A stretch of 64,000 nt of DNA, from the NCBI GenBank assembly GCA_017415555.1, contig JAFQGF010000020.1:1-64000 (forward strand), in the 5' to 3' direction. This DNA is from Akkermansia sp. (GTDB taxonomy: Bacteria > Verrucomicrobiota > Verrucomicrobiia > Verrucomicrobiales > Akkermansiaceae). A program made the position numbers and the translations under genes. Under the pieces are notes generated by a model. That model did no database searches, was not told the DNA's origin, and saw nothing but the letters and a program-made list of their open reading frames with translations. This document shows positions 15,456-24,067 of this stretch, piece by piece. How positions within the stretch are numbered: the stretch's first letter is position 1; each line of letters starts with the position of its first letter.

Positions 15456-16496
15456 ATGAGCCCGGGCAGCAGATTGGTGGCAAAAATGGTATCTGCCTGT
15501 AAGAGGGCAGATGTACTGCTGATTCTGCTGGTGTTGCTGCTGGGCGGGCTGCTGCTGCTGCGCTATGGCAGCATGCCGGAGCCTGTCTCCATGCAGTCGG
15601 TGCCATCTCCGGCACTACAGCCCTCTGCTCAGGAAACACCGGCTCCGGCTCGGCAGAAATTGCCGGTGGCCGGTTCCCCTGTTCGCTTTCTGATGTATAA
15701 TGTGCAGAACTACTTTGTGGTGGGGGAGAAAAGCCGTTCCCGCTACATGAATCGTGCCAAATCCCGTAAATCCCGGGAAGCTGTGGCCGAGGTGATTGCC
15801 GCAGGGCAGCCGGATATTGTGGGGCTGATAGAGATTGGGGGCGAGAAGGCTCTGGAAGATTTACGCGGCTTGCTGGCGAAGCGTGGGTTGGAGTATGCGC
15901 ATGCTGTGTTGGTGGCGCGCGAGGGCGAAGACCGCGCCCTGGCGCTTCTCTCCCGCTTCCCGATAGTCCGTAACGATTCCAGAGCGGATTTTCCGCTCTA
16001 TGGTCGGCGCCAGCGAAAAATGCTTCGCGGGGTACTGGATGCAACGGTGCAGCTGGAGGATGGCCGCATGTTCCGCATTGTCGGGGCGCACCTCAAATCC
16101 CGCATGGGAGATGATGCCGCAGCGGCGGCAGCTCTGCGTGCCAGTGAGGCGGCCAGCCTGGCATTTTACCTCCATGAGCGCATGCAGAGTATGCCGGAAA
16201 TGCCCTTCCTGGTGTTCGGGGATTGGAATGATGGGCCGGATGATGCCTCTTTGCGCCTGTTGCGGCATGGAATTGCTGAGCACAGTGCGCTGACGCGCCT
16301 GTTACCCAGAGATTCCCGCGGGGAAGAGTGGACCCTTTTCTACAAAAATGCCAGGGCGTACTATGTGTTCGACCAGATTTTTGTGAACTCCGTCACGCGC
16401 AAGCGGCGAGGCAGCCGGAGCGGCTGCGGAATTGTAGATGTACCTGCTGCCGGGGACGCCAGTGACCACCGTGCACTCTGGTGCGAGCTGCGCTGA
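15456..16496 (+). CDS. Membrane-anchored endonuclease/exonuclease/phosphatase-family protein
   Basis: A 346-residue protein with one N-terminal membrane helix (about 17-37), a Pro/Ala/Ser linker, then an EEP (DNase I-like) domain from about residue 75: FLMYNVQNY, VGLIEIGGEKAL (catalytic Glu), VGAHLKSR, VFGDWNDGP (Asp/Asn pair) and the final ASDHRALW. All catalytic residues of the fold are present, so it is probably an active phosphodiesterase or nuclease facing the periplasm. It begins 23 bases after hemB. Its stop codon lies inside the hairpin at 16493-16514 shared with the convergent TPR gene. Confidence 0.8.
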   Translation: MSPGSRLVAKMVSACKRADVLLILLVLLLGGLLLLRYGSMPEPVSMQSVPSPALQPSAQETPAPARQKLPVAGSPVRFLMYNVQNYFVVGEKSRSRYMNRAKSRKSREAVAEVIAAGQPDIVGLIEIGGEKALEDLRGLLAKRGLEYAHAVLVAREGEDRALALLSRFPIVRNDSRADFPLYGRRQRKMLRGVLDATVQLEDGRMFRIVGAHLKSRMGDDAAAAAALRASEAASLAFYLHERMQSMPEMPFLVFGDWNDGPDDASLRLLRHGIAEHSALTRLLPRDSRGEEWTLFYKNARAYYVFDQIFVNSVTRKRRGSRSGCGIVDVPAAGDASDHRALWCELR

Positions 16497-16514
16497 GGCG
16501 GCCTGCCGCCTCAG
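16493..16514. terminator. Hairpin containing the stop codons of two convergent genes
   Basis: CTGAGGCGG pairs perfectly with CCGCCTCAG across a 4-base loop. The plus-strand gene stops with TGA at 16494-16496 in the left arm and the minus-strand gene with TGA at 16511-16513 in the right arm. No T-run follows on either side. Confidence 0.6.
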
Positions 16515-18937
16515 GGGTGCTCCAGAGTCTGCACTCCTGGCAGGAAGTGAATCTTGCGAATGCTGTCTGCCCAGTTGGCGAACTGTTCTGCTCTGCTGCC
16601 CTTGCCGATGTATCGTGTGCCGGGTTCGCTCTGGAGCGGCCATCCTGCGATGCGGTCTGCCAGGTCTGCGGCTTCCTTGTAGCGCTTTGTTTCTGCATAG
16701 CGGGAAACCGCACCGGCTCCGGCGAAGTACAGAACAAACCATTCGGCCTTGTTTATCTCGTCTTCCTTCCGGCTGGTATTTTCGATGAGCTCCAGGTAAT
16801 CCTGCAATGCTTCTTCGTGCTTGCCGCTCCGTGCATGCAGCGAGGCTCGCTGAATTTTTGCGCGTACGCGCCAGGCCTTGGGCAGCTCTTTTATGTCGAA
16901 CACAAGCGCATTGGCTGCAAGCGCTTCTTCGTAGGAAGTCTCTGTTCCCTGCAGCGTCAGAACGTGAGCCTTTACACTCAGAGCCATGGCTCTCTCTCTG
17001 GCAGAAAGCTCGTTGCTGCGCAGTTGTTCTTCCAGAATGTTCTGTGCCTCGGGAATGCGGTTAATCCAGGCGAGTACACGAGCCTGTAAAAGCTGCGCCT
17101 TATGTTTGTATGGCGTGTTCAGCTCTGCCGCCTGCCCGAAATAGGAGGCCGCCTCGGCCAGCTGCTCAAAGGAATAGAGTTTTTCTGCCTGTCGACCGGC
17201 AAGCAGCAGGGCTCGCGCACGATGCGTGGCATTTTCTGTTGTCTCTGCCAGATTGAGCATCAGCGCCAGAGCTTCCTCGTTGCATTGCTGTCTGGCCAAA
17301 CGGTAGGCCAGATTGAATGTCAGCAGCTCTCGCACTTTCGGAGCCTTGCTGTTGGCTATGGCTTTTTTCAGAATTTCGGTAGGTTCCGGGGCGTCGGCCT
17401 TTTTTTTCTGCAGGTTTTCTGCGGCCTGCATCTGCAAAGCGCAGTAGCGCAGCTGCTGCTCGTGAGTCCAGGTCGCAATTTCGCTCGGGGGTATTTTTGC
17501 CAGCTCGGCCAGAGCGGTTTCTGGTGCCTGGGGTACATCCAGCTCAGCCAGTTGCAGGGCTATCTCCCGGGCCTCTTCTGCGGTGGGTTCCAGTAGGATG
17601 GCAGATTCTATCTCAGCTCGCGCCTGGGGAGGATTTTTGTGCAGAATCAGCCCGGCGTGCATGAGGAGCAGGGCGCGCCGGGCACGCGGGGGTAGCTCCT
17701 TGGTGAGTAGATTATCCACAACGCTCTGCTCCCCGCTCATGATGGCATAGAACATGGCGTTGCACAGGGCTGCCGGTTGCAAATCCGTGGAGGCCAGTTC
17801 TGCACTCTTACGGAAGAGTTCTACGGCCTCTTTGCTGTTGTGGGGCATGCAACAGGCTTTGTAGAAGAGGTAGCGGGGATTCTCCTCATCCGGAGTGAGC
17901 ATGTTGAGGTAAAGCTGAGCTTCTGCTGTTTTGCCGGTATTGATGAGCCGGCGAACTTGCTCGCTGATGATAAGACGGGTTATAGGTTCGTTGGGCAGAG
18001 CTGTTGCTGCTGTGTTGGTGTAGGTGACATCCTCCGACGGCTCACTGCCTTGTTTTTCCAGCTGCATGCGCTGGCAGATGGCCAGTGCAATGGCTGCGCG
18101 ATGGGGTTTAGTAAGTTCCTCGCTCCATTCCTCGAGCTTGCGTTGCGCATATTCGCTTTCCCGGAAGGCATTGTGGTAGCCCAGGCGGCGGAAGGCTTCC
18201 TCCAGCAGGGGGGAATCTGCATGCGCTGAGATGAAGTGCAGGAGGGTTTCTTCACCCTTGCCCTCATCGGAATTTTCCTCATCGTCGTTGTCCGTCGCGC
18301 CTACCGGTGCCGCTGCTTCCTTGGCGTAGTAAATTTCTGCAAGGGCAAGTCTGAGGCGCTGCTTCATGATGAGGGGGAGACTCGCGTCCGCCTCCATTTT
18401 GCGGCAGGTAGCAATAGCTTCTTCGTACTTTCCATCCCGGCGCATTTCCTCTATGTTGAGCAACTGTACCATGGGGCGTAGCGTGGCATCATGCTCGGCA
18501 AGAGCCCGCAGGGGTTCAAGTGTAGAGGTGTCGCCCTGGGTGGTGTTTCGCAGTTGGTGTTCGGCCAGCGCGGCCTGAGCCAGGGTGGCGATTTCCTTGT
18601 TGCTGCTGGCTGTCAGGGGGGCGACGTATTCTACAAAATCAAGTGCCGGACTTTGCCAGGCACTGTAAATAATAGCCTTAGCAGCATATGGGTAAAAGAC
18701 GCTGTTGGAGGGAATCTCCCGCAGAATGCTGACGGCCTGTGGAAGGCGGCGCAGTTCCAGCAAGGCGCGGCCTCGCCAGTACAGGGCGGCGGGAGAGTGG
18801 GGCTCCAGTTCCAGTTCAGCCAGAGCTTCTGCCGGTTTTTTGTCGCGCAGGAGGCGTTCTGCCTGTGCAAGGTCGGCATGGGCTGTGAAGCTTGCTGCCA
18901 CCGGCAGCAACGCAAGTATGAGGCGGGAAATTTTCAT
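16511..18937 (-). CDS. Large secreted tetratricopeptide-repeat protein
   Basis: An 808-residue protein with a signal peptide (residues 1-21, LILALLPVAASFTAHA). The mature part is almost entirely helical, with many TPR-like pairs (for example AERLLRDKKPAEALAELELE, ALYWRGRALLELRRLPQAVS, ASYFGQAAELNTPYKHKAQL). An acidic stretch DNDDEENSDEGKGEE occurs around residues 218-232. It likely works as a periplasmic scaffold. Its ATG overlaps the stop of the M23 peptidase gene by 4 bases, suggesting coupled synthesis with the peptidoglycan enzyme. Confidence 0.75.
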   Translation of the reverse strand: MKISRLILALLPVAASFTAHADLAQAERLLRDKKPAEALAELELEPHSPAALYWRGRALLELRRLPQAVSILREIPSNSVFYPYAAKAIIYSAWQSPALDFVEYVAPLTASSNKEIATLAQAALAEHQLRNTTQGDTSTLEPLRALAEHDATLRPMVQLLNIEEMRRDGKYEEAIATCRKMEADASLPLIMKQRLRLALAEIYYAKEAAAPVGATDNDDEENSDEGKGEETLLHFISAHADSPLLEEAFRRLGYHNAFRESEYAQRKLEEWSEELTKPHRAAIALAICQRMQLEKQGSEPSEDVTYTNTAATALPNEPITRLIISEQVRRLINTGKTAEAQLYLNMLTPDEENPRYLFYKACCMPHNSKEAVELFRKSAELASTDLQPAALCNAMFYAIMSGEQSVVDNLLTKELPPRARRALLLMHAGLILHKNPPQARAEIESAILLEPTAEEAREIALQLAELDVPQAPETALAELAKIPPSEIATWTHEQQLRYCALQMQAAENLQKKKADAPEPTEILKKAIANSKAPKVRELLTFNLAYRLARQQCNEEALALMLNLAETTENATHRARALLLAGRQAEKLYSFEQLAEAASYFGQAAELNTPYKHKAQLLQARVLAWINRIPEAQNILEEQLRSNELSARERAMALSVKAHVLTLQGTETSYEEALAANALVFDIKELPKAWRVRAKIQRASLHARSGKHEEALQDYLELIENTSRKEDEINKAEWFVLYFAGAGAVSRYAETKRYKEAADLADRIAGWPLQSEPGTRYIGKGSRAEQFANWADSIRKIHFLPGVQTLEHP

Positions 18938-20004
18938 TGTGAAGATTTTTCTGTGGTGAGCTGCGCCGGTGGGTACACCCCTTCCTGCCAGAGAAACAGG
19001 TTAACATAGCGCAAGCCGGAGGCAGTAAGCGCTGCGGTTTTACTACTACCTTTCACCCGGTTGACGGTGCAGTTCTGTTGCAGGGTCGGCATGGGCTGGC
19101 ACTTGACTACCACCGGGGTGCTTGTCGGTTTGTCCGAAGGATATACCGCGATGGGGATACCCTCGCAGGTAAAGGCTATTTCCAATGCGGTTGGACGCTT
19201 ACTCCAGTTGCCTTTGTACAGGAAGGGGTGGCGGCGCAGAATATCCATTGTGCCAACGGCCGGCACCCTCACGCGGTAGTGCTCCTTCAGCCGGGAAAAA
19301 TATCGGGAAAATGAGAAGGGTTGGCCATTTTTGCATGCCAGCAGCACCTCGGCGGCATCGATTCCCACCAGGTTAAGGCCGTTGAACAGGCCGTGTTTGT
19401 TTGTGGGTGGACCCACGATGAGGTCGTAGGCCGCATTTATCATGAGGCATATCTCCAGGTGGCAGTGGGCTCGGGTGCGGTCCAGCCCTACTCCGCTGTA
19501 GCCCAGTGTGCCTAGGGTACTCTGGGGGGTGACACGCTGTCCGGGGCGGCAGCTCACCTCCGCCAGGTGGGCATAGAGGCTGTAGATGGTGCCTTCCGTT
19601 ACACGATGTGCCACAACGATGTAGCGCCCGTAATTGCTGTTGCGAGGGTCTGTACTGGTATAGGCGACAACACCTGGCGCAATGGGGCGCACTTTATCCA
19701 GAGGCTCCCCCTGTTCATCCCGGTATATGGGCTTAACGTCTATCCCCTCGTGCATGCGGCTGAAGAGTAGCTGCCCCCCGCTGGTGCGGAAAGGGTTGCG
19801 CACCATGCCCCATGTGCCGGCCTGCCAGGGGCGCGATGTTTTCCCCTCGAAGGTGCGGTCTACATACATGAAGTAGGCATCGCCGCCTTCTTCATACAGA
19901 GCCCGGTTGTCCGTGGGCAGGTGAAACACCATATCCCCTGCCGCCAGGCTCAGACCCGGCAGCAGAAGGTGCAGCAGCAAATACAGCAGCGGGGCTTTAT
20001 TCAT
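18934..20004 (-). CDS. Secreted M23-family (LytM-like) peptidase
   Basis: A 356-residue exported protein with a signal peptide (1-22). The M23 core shows SRMHEGIDV (zinc ligands His and Asp, about 112-120), GRYIVVAH, SLYAHL and HCHLE (the HxH pair), so all zinc ligands are present. It is expected to cut peptide cross-links in peptidoglycan. The C-terminal 130 residues do not match a familiar domain. It sits between a lipoprotein gene (4-base gap) and the TPR gene (4-base overlap), which points to one envelope-acting unit. Confidence 0.85.
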   Translation of the reverse strand: MNKAPLLYLLLHLLLPGLSLAAGDMVFHLPTDNRALYEEGGDAYFMYVDRTFEGKTSRPWQAGTWGMVRNPFRTSGGQLLFSRMHEGIDVKPIYRDEQGEPLDKVRPIAPGVVAYTSTDPRNSNYGRYIVVAHRVTEGTIYSLYAHLAEVSCRPGQRVTPQSTLGTLGYSGVGLDRTRAHCHLEICLMINAAYDLIVGPPTNKHGLFNGLNLVGIDAAEVLLACKNGQPFSFSRYFSRLKEHYRVRVPAVGTMDILRRHPFLYKGNWSKRPTALEIAFTCEGIPIAVYPSDKPTSTPVVVKCQPMPTLQQNCTVNRVKGSSKTAALTASGLRYVNLFLWQEGVYPPAQLTTEKSSQ

Positions 20005-20008
20005 GCTC

Positions 20009-20590
20009 TCAGTTGAACAGTTCGCCTACCGTGCGCCCGGTGAAGTCCTTGGTCTGGTGCTTTACCTTATCCGGCTTCTTGGGCAGGGGGCGGGGGTTCT
20101 TATCCTTGTAGCGTTTTTTCTCCAGCTCTTCGTCTATGGGGTCTACCGAGCGGGAAATCTGCTTGAGGTCGTAGCCATTCAATCCGTTCCAGATAACCAG
20201 CACTCCATCGTTGACCGGGGCAATGCGCATGGGCTCCATGGCTAAGCCATTTACTACCGGTAGCATCAGCATGCCTCGTTTCTCGACAGTGTTGAAGTAC
20301 AGACGATTGCGCCACTCCTTGCGGGCATACAGCGTCACGCCGTAGGAGCCGTCAGGGTTGAGGTGGGATTGGAATTTCTCGAAGTGGTCCAGCGACATGA
20401 TTGGCATGCGTGTGTAGGTGACTCCATTGTAGCGGACTATCATTCGGGTACTGGTGCTGTCGGCTGCGTCCGTTACAGTATTGGCATCCTGCACGAGGAA
20501 GTACACGGGATATGCCCGCTGGGACTGCTGGCAGCTGCATGCCAGAACGGCAGCGGCGATGGCGGCTATAATGGAGCTGAGATTTTTCAT
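20009..20590 (-). CDS. Putative lipoprotein
   Basis: A 193-residue protein beginning MKNLSSIIAAIAAAVLACSC, with a lipobox VLAC and modified Cys at residue 18. The mature part (PVYFLVQDANTVTDAADSTS, MIVRYNGVTYTRMP) is a small, mostly beta domain of unknown type, and the tail is Lys/Pro-rich. The start at 20590 is preferred over a longer frame because the lipobox then sits at the right distance. A weak promoter (TCGCAA-N17-TAGAGT on the minus strand) precedes it. It is first gene of the unit with the M23 peptidase and TPR protein. Confidence 0.7.
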   Translation of the reverse strand: MKNLSSIIAAIAAAVLACSCQQSQRAYPVYFLVQDANTVTDAADSTSTRMIVRYNGVTYTRMPIMSLDHFEKFQSHLNPDGSYGVTLYARKEWRNRLYFNTVEKRGMLMLPVVNGLAMEPMRIAPVNDGVLVIWNGLNGYDLKQISRSVDPIDEELEKKRYKDKNPRPLPKKPDKVKHQTKDFTGRTVGELFN

Positions 20591-20652
20591 ACGCAAATGC
20601 GGTAATACAGCCGTAACTCTACCACATTTTCTGCTCCATTGCGAGCCAAAAA

Positions 20653-21297
20653 TCAGCCACGCAGGAAACTGCGGCTGGAAATGCAGTAGTGTATGCCACT
20701 CCACAGGGTCAGAATGACGCTCGACCACAGGAAAATGCCGCGAATCCATTCGCCACCGAGGCCTACCGAAAGGCTGTGCAGCGGTTCAGGCAGGTTGCCG
20801 GCATAGGCCAAGTGCACCAAGCAGGCGATGCAATAGCCCAGCTGCATACCGGTTTTCCATTTGCCGCTCTTGTCCGCAGCCATGACGACACCTTTCTCTA
20901 CAGCGAGTTGGCGAAGACCGGTTACCAGGAATTCGCGGAAGATGATGAGAATCGTAACCCAGAATGGGCACATGCCCACATAGGTAAGGTATATGAAGGC
21001 TGCACTCACCAGAATTTTATCTGCCAGTGGGTCAATCAGTTTGCCGAAGTTGGTGATGAGGTTGTATTTGCGAGCCAGGTACCCATCCAGAAAATCGCTG
21101 ATAGCGCCGGCCACAAAGGCCCAGAGGGCAATGCAGGTACCCGGACGGATATGCACGAACCAGCCTTCATAGGGCATATTTTCCATGGGGCTTACCCCAT
21201 TGATGAAAGGTGCCGCTCCATCCGCTGTCAGTGCGATGGTGAATACAATGACGAGCGCGATGCGTACAAGTGTGATGATGTTCGGCAGATTCAGCAT
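20653..21297 (-). CDS. pgsA: CDP-diacylglycerol-glycerol-3-phosphate 3-phosphatidyltransferase
   Basis: A 214-residue integral membrane enzyme making phosphatidylglycerophosphate, the first step towards phosphatidylglycerol. The CDP-alcohol phosphotransferase signature is complete: SDFLDGYLARKYNLITNFGK, then LIDPLADK. The start MLNLPNIITLVRI matches the family. Upstream ATGs are rejected because ATG 21312 overlaps the promoter -10. A loop INGVSPMENMPYEGWFVHIR between the first two helices is longer than usual. Confidence 0.95.
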   Translation of the reverse strand: MLNLPNIITLVRIALVIVFTIALTADGAAPFINGVSPMENMPYEGWFVHIRPGTCIALWAFVAGAISDFLDGYLARKYNLITNFGKLIDPLADKILVSAAFIYLTYVGMCPFWVTILIIFREFLVTGLRQLAVEKGVVMAADKSGKWKTGMQLGYCIACLVHLAYAGNLPEPLHSLSVGLGGEWIRGIFLWSSVILTLWSGIHYCISSRSFLRG

Positions 21298-21310
21298 GTT
21301 TGTGCCCGGC

Positions 21311-21339
21311 ATTGTACTCTTGCCATTGCCGCATTGCAA
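21311..21339 (-). promoter_or_regulatory. Promoter of pgsA
   Basis: Minus strand TTGCAA, 17-base spacer, TACAAT, then 13 bases to the ATG at 21297. Confidence 0.6.
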
Positions 21340-21423
21340 GCCTAAATGATGCCTTCTGTGCCGGTAGAACACAATTTGCTCTGCGGAAATGCAGATGAGT
21401 CGCGTTTCTGACATACTATGAGC

Positions 21424-21451
21424 TTGAATGCCTGGGTAAATGTGCTATACT
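21424..21451 (+). promoter_or_regulatory. Promoter of the 21459-24892 operon, leaderless geometry
   Basis: TTGAAT, 16-base spacer with an extended TGc, TATACT, then 7 bases to the ATG at 21459. Confidence 0.7.
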
Positions 21452-21458
21452 TTCCGCC

Positions 21459-22181
21459 ATGAATGGTTTTCGAATCACAATTCTTGCCTTGCTCGTGCTG
21501 GTGGTGGCAGGTATGTTCTATGCAATTTTCTTCTTCCTGCCCGGTATGCAGGCAGACCGCGATATCTATGAAATCTCGCAGAATACCGCGCGGAATGAAT
21601 TGAGGGATGCAGGGCACCGCCAGAAGGTGAGCGAGTATGGCGTTTCGGCCGAAAATGCCGAGTTGTCTACCGCATATAATGAGGCGGAAGCCGCAGAACA
21701 GGACGCCAGAAAGTCTCTGTACGAGGCGGAGGAACGTGCCGTTATCGAGGAGGCTAAGCGAAAAGCCGAGGCCGCCATGGTGCGCGAGGTGCAGGAGGCA
21801 AACGAGTCCGGTAAGGCCATTGGTCTGGTGACATCTTTCAACCAGGAGTGGGTATCCATTATGTTCAAACCGGTTGTAAAGGATGTCCTGGTGGATGGTA
21901 CTATCATAGCAGTACGCCGTGATGACGTGGTGCTTTGCGAGGCTACGGTGGATTTCCGTGATGAGGAATCCGGCCAGGTTGGGGCAACACTTAAGCCCCA
22001 GGAGTTCGGCAAGGCTCAGTTCAACATTGAGGCAGAAAAACTGCAGCCCAAGCCCGGCGATGAGGTCGTATATTCTCCCTTTGCATCTGCCAAGGAATTG
22101 CGAGCGGAGAACTCTTTCCTGCAGCCCGAGCCGCTTACGGTGCCCAAGTATGACACCGCAGCCCCTCTGGAGGAGAAATAA
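21459..22181 (+). CDS. Single-pass membrane protein with periplasmic coiled coil
   Basis: A 240-residue protein not assigned to a family. One membrane helix (about 6-28, ITILALLVLVVAGMFYAIFF) is followed by a charged helical/coiled-coil region (about 55-118, rich in Glu, Ala and Arg), then a compact domain (GKAIGLVTSFNQEWVSIMFK, DGTIIAVRRDDVVLC) of strand-rich character. It begins the operon with metF and two further genes and has a leaderless-type promoter. The domain after the coiled coil may be a small beta-barrel sensor or scaffold; this is a guess. Confidence 0.6.
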   Translation: MNGFRITILALLVLVVAGMFYAIFFFLPGMQADRDIYEISQNTARNELRDAGHRQKVSEYGVSAENAELSTAYNEAEAAEQDARKSLYEAEERAVIEEAKRKAEAAMVREVQEANESGKAIGLVTSFNQEWVSIMFKPVVKDVLVDGTIIAVRRDDVVLCEATVDFRDEESGQVGATLKPQEFGKAQFNIEAEKLQPKPGDEVVYSPFASAKELRAENSFLQPEPLTVPKYDTAAPLEEK

Positions 22182-22183
22182 GA

Positions 22184-23149
22184 TTGAAGAGCCGTTTTTC
22201 TGATGTTATGAGCAGAGTTTCCCGGTCTTCGTTGTTTGACAACACTCCCACCTTTTCCTTCGAGTTCTTTCCGCCCAAGACTCCGGAGGGGGCTCGTTCT
22301 CTGTTGGAGACGGTGGTAAAACTTCAGGAGTTCCGCCCCAGTTTCGTGAGCGTTACCTATGGTGCCGGCGGCGGCTCCCGGGAGCTGACCCGCTCCGTAG
22401 TGCGGGATATCCAGCAGCGCGGTATCCCGACGGTACCGCACCTCACCTGTGTGGGGCATACCGAGGCAGAGATAGAGTCCATACTGGAGGGCTACGCCAA
22501 TGCCGGCGCTTCGGCCATTCTGGCACTGCGTGGGGACCCTCCGCGTAACGCCCCGTATCACCCGGAGCGGGATGCCTTCCTCCATGCATCCGAGCTGGTG
22601 CATTTCATCCGTGAGTGGGAATCCCGCAACCGCCTGCCTAATCGCCTCACCATCGGGGTGGCCGGTTTCTGTGAAGGGCATCCGGATACCCGTAACCGCA
22701 TACGCGAGATGGACTACCTCAAAGCCAAGCTCGATGAAGGTGCGGATTATATATGTACCCAGCTCTTTTTTGATAATCATGCCTTCTTTGACTATCGGGA
22801 CCGCTGCCGCCTGATGGGCATAGATGTCCCCATTATTGCCGGGATTATGCCGGTTACTTCCATCTCCAGTATGAACCGCATGGCAGAGCTTTCTGCCGGT
22901 ACCAATTTCCCCGCCCGCCTGCTCAAAGCCATGCTGCGCGCCGGCGGAGACAAGGCCAGCATCGAGCGCATAGGTATCAATTATGCCAGCAATCAATGCT
23001 CGGAACTGTTGGATGCCGATGTGGATGGTATTCATTTCTACACCCTGAATCGCTCCAAAGCCACATTGGAGATATATCGTAACCTCGGTATTAACAATTA
23101 TTTTGATGTGGATCGCATCCACATGCTCAGTAGCATTTACAAATCCTGA
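22184..23149 (+). CDS. metF: Methylenetetrahydrofolate reductase
   Basis: A 321-residue FAD enzyme reducing 5,10-methylene- to 5-methyl-tetrahydrofolate for methionine synthesis. Typical motifs: FSFEFFPPKTPEG, VTYGAGGGSRE, HLTCVGH, ALRGDPP, ICTQLFFDNHAFFDY and GIMPVTS. A TTG start at 22184 is likely because GGAGGAG lies 8 bases upstream, overlapping the end of the previous gene. The alternative ATG at 22208 has no ribosome site. The next gene starts 3 bases after its stop. Confidence 0.96.
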   Translation: MKSRFSDVMSRVSRSSLFDNTPTFSFEFFPPKTPEGARSLLETVVKLQEFRPSFVSVTYGAGGGSRELTRSVVRDIQQRGIPTVPHLTCVGHTEAEIESILEGYANAGASAILALRGDPPRNAPYHPERDAFLHASELVHFIREWESRNRLPNRLTIGVAGFCEGHPDTRNRIREMDYLKAKLDEGADYICTQLFFDNHAFFDYRDRCRLMGIDVPIIAGIMPVTSISSMNRMAELSAGTNFPARLLKAMLRAGGDKASIERIGINYASNQCSELLDADVDGIHFYTLNRSKATLEIYRNLGINNYFDVDRIHMLSSIYKS

Positions 23150-23152
23150 ACC

Positions 23153-24052
23153 ATGGAAACAAGCAAACATACCCCGAATCCGGATGAAATGCCGCTCTCT
23201 CCGGAAGAAATTAAGGCAATCGGCGAGATTGAACTCGGACCCGCTCGTCACGAGATATTCCTCAATAAACATTATAAGAAGCTGATTCTGGCCGGCATCG
23301 CGTTCATGGTGGCTGCCAGTGCCGGTATCGGTTACTATTCCTACAAGAATGAGCAGAAGGAGATTGCAGGTTCGCTCGTGGTGCAGGCAATGGGGACAGC
23401 TACCGGCACCGGCGCTGTTGAGCCTGCCCGCTATGATGCCAAAGCCATTTCTCAGATTGGTGTTGAGTACGGCGATACCAACTCGGCCGACACGGCTCGA
23501 CTCATGGAGGCCCTGTCTCTCCTGACGGATTCGGCACGCGTCGAGACAGCTATTGGTATCCTGGAGAATCTGGCAGCCACTGCCGGGAATGATTTTGTGC
23601 GTGCCCGTGCTCTTGCTTCGCTTGCCTCCTACTACATGGCAGAGGAGCAGAACGAGAAATCCGCCTCATACTGGAAGCAGATTATCGCACTGCCCGCAAA
23701 CCCGTATAGCGCTGTGGCATACGTAAACCTGGGGGACCTGGCAAAACTGGCCGGGGATATTGAGGGCGCCCGCAATTTCTATACGCAGGTAAGCAGCGCA
23801 TGCCCCAACAGCCCGCTAATCAGCGAGCAGGTGGCCGGTCTGCGCCTGGCCTTGCTCGAGGTGGATGCGCCCAAGCCCGTAGCTCCGCCCGCAGAGCCTG
23901 CTGCTCCGGAGGCTCCTGCTGCAGAGCAGCCTGCTAAGCATCCCTTCGGTATTGACCCCGCCAACCCCTTCGGGGATGCTCAGCCGACCGCACCTGCCGG
24001 CATCGGCGAGAGCTTTGGTGGTGCCTCCACGCTTCCCGGCGCTCCTAACTGA
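23153..24052 (+). CDS. Membrane-anchored TPR protein (YfgM/BamD-like layout)
   Basis: A 299-residue protein. A 40-residue cytoplasmic N-terminus and one membrane helix (about 43-63, LILAGIAFMVAASAGIGYYS) are followed by helical repeats (about 95-225; NPYSAVAYVNLGDLAKLAGD is a clear TPR). A Pro/Ala-rich tail from about residue 240 ends in a PFGIDP..NPFGD repeat. The layout resembles YfgM, a periplasmic ancillary factor of the translocon, but homology was not tested. It is tightly spaced behind metF. Confidence 0.65.
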   Translation: METSKHTPNPDEMPLSPEEIKAIGEIELGPARHEIFLNKHYKKLILAGIAFMVAASAGIGYYSYKNEQKEIAGSLVVQAMGTATGTGAVEPARYDAKAISQIGVEYGDTNSADTARLMEALSLLTDSARVETAIGILENLAATAGNDFVRARALASLASYYMAEEQNEKSASYWKQIIALPANPYSAVAYVNLGDLAKLAGDIEGARNFYTQVSSACPNSPLISEQVAGLRLALLEVDAPKPVAPPAEPAAPEAPAAEQPAKHPFGIDPANPFGDAQPTAPAGIGESFGGASTLPGAPN

Positions 24053-24067
24053 TAACAACCTGCAGAT

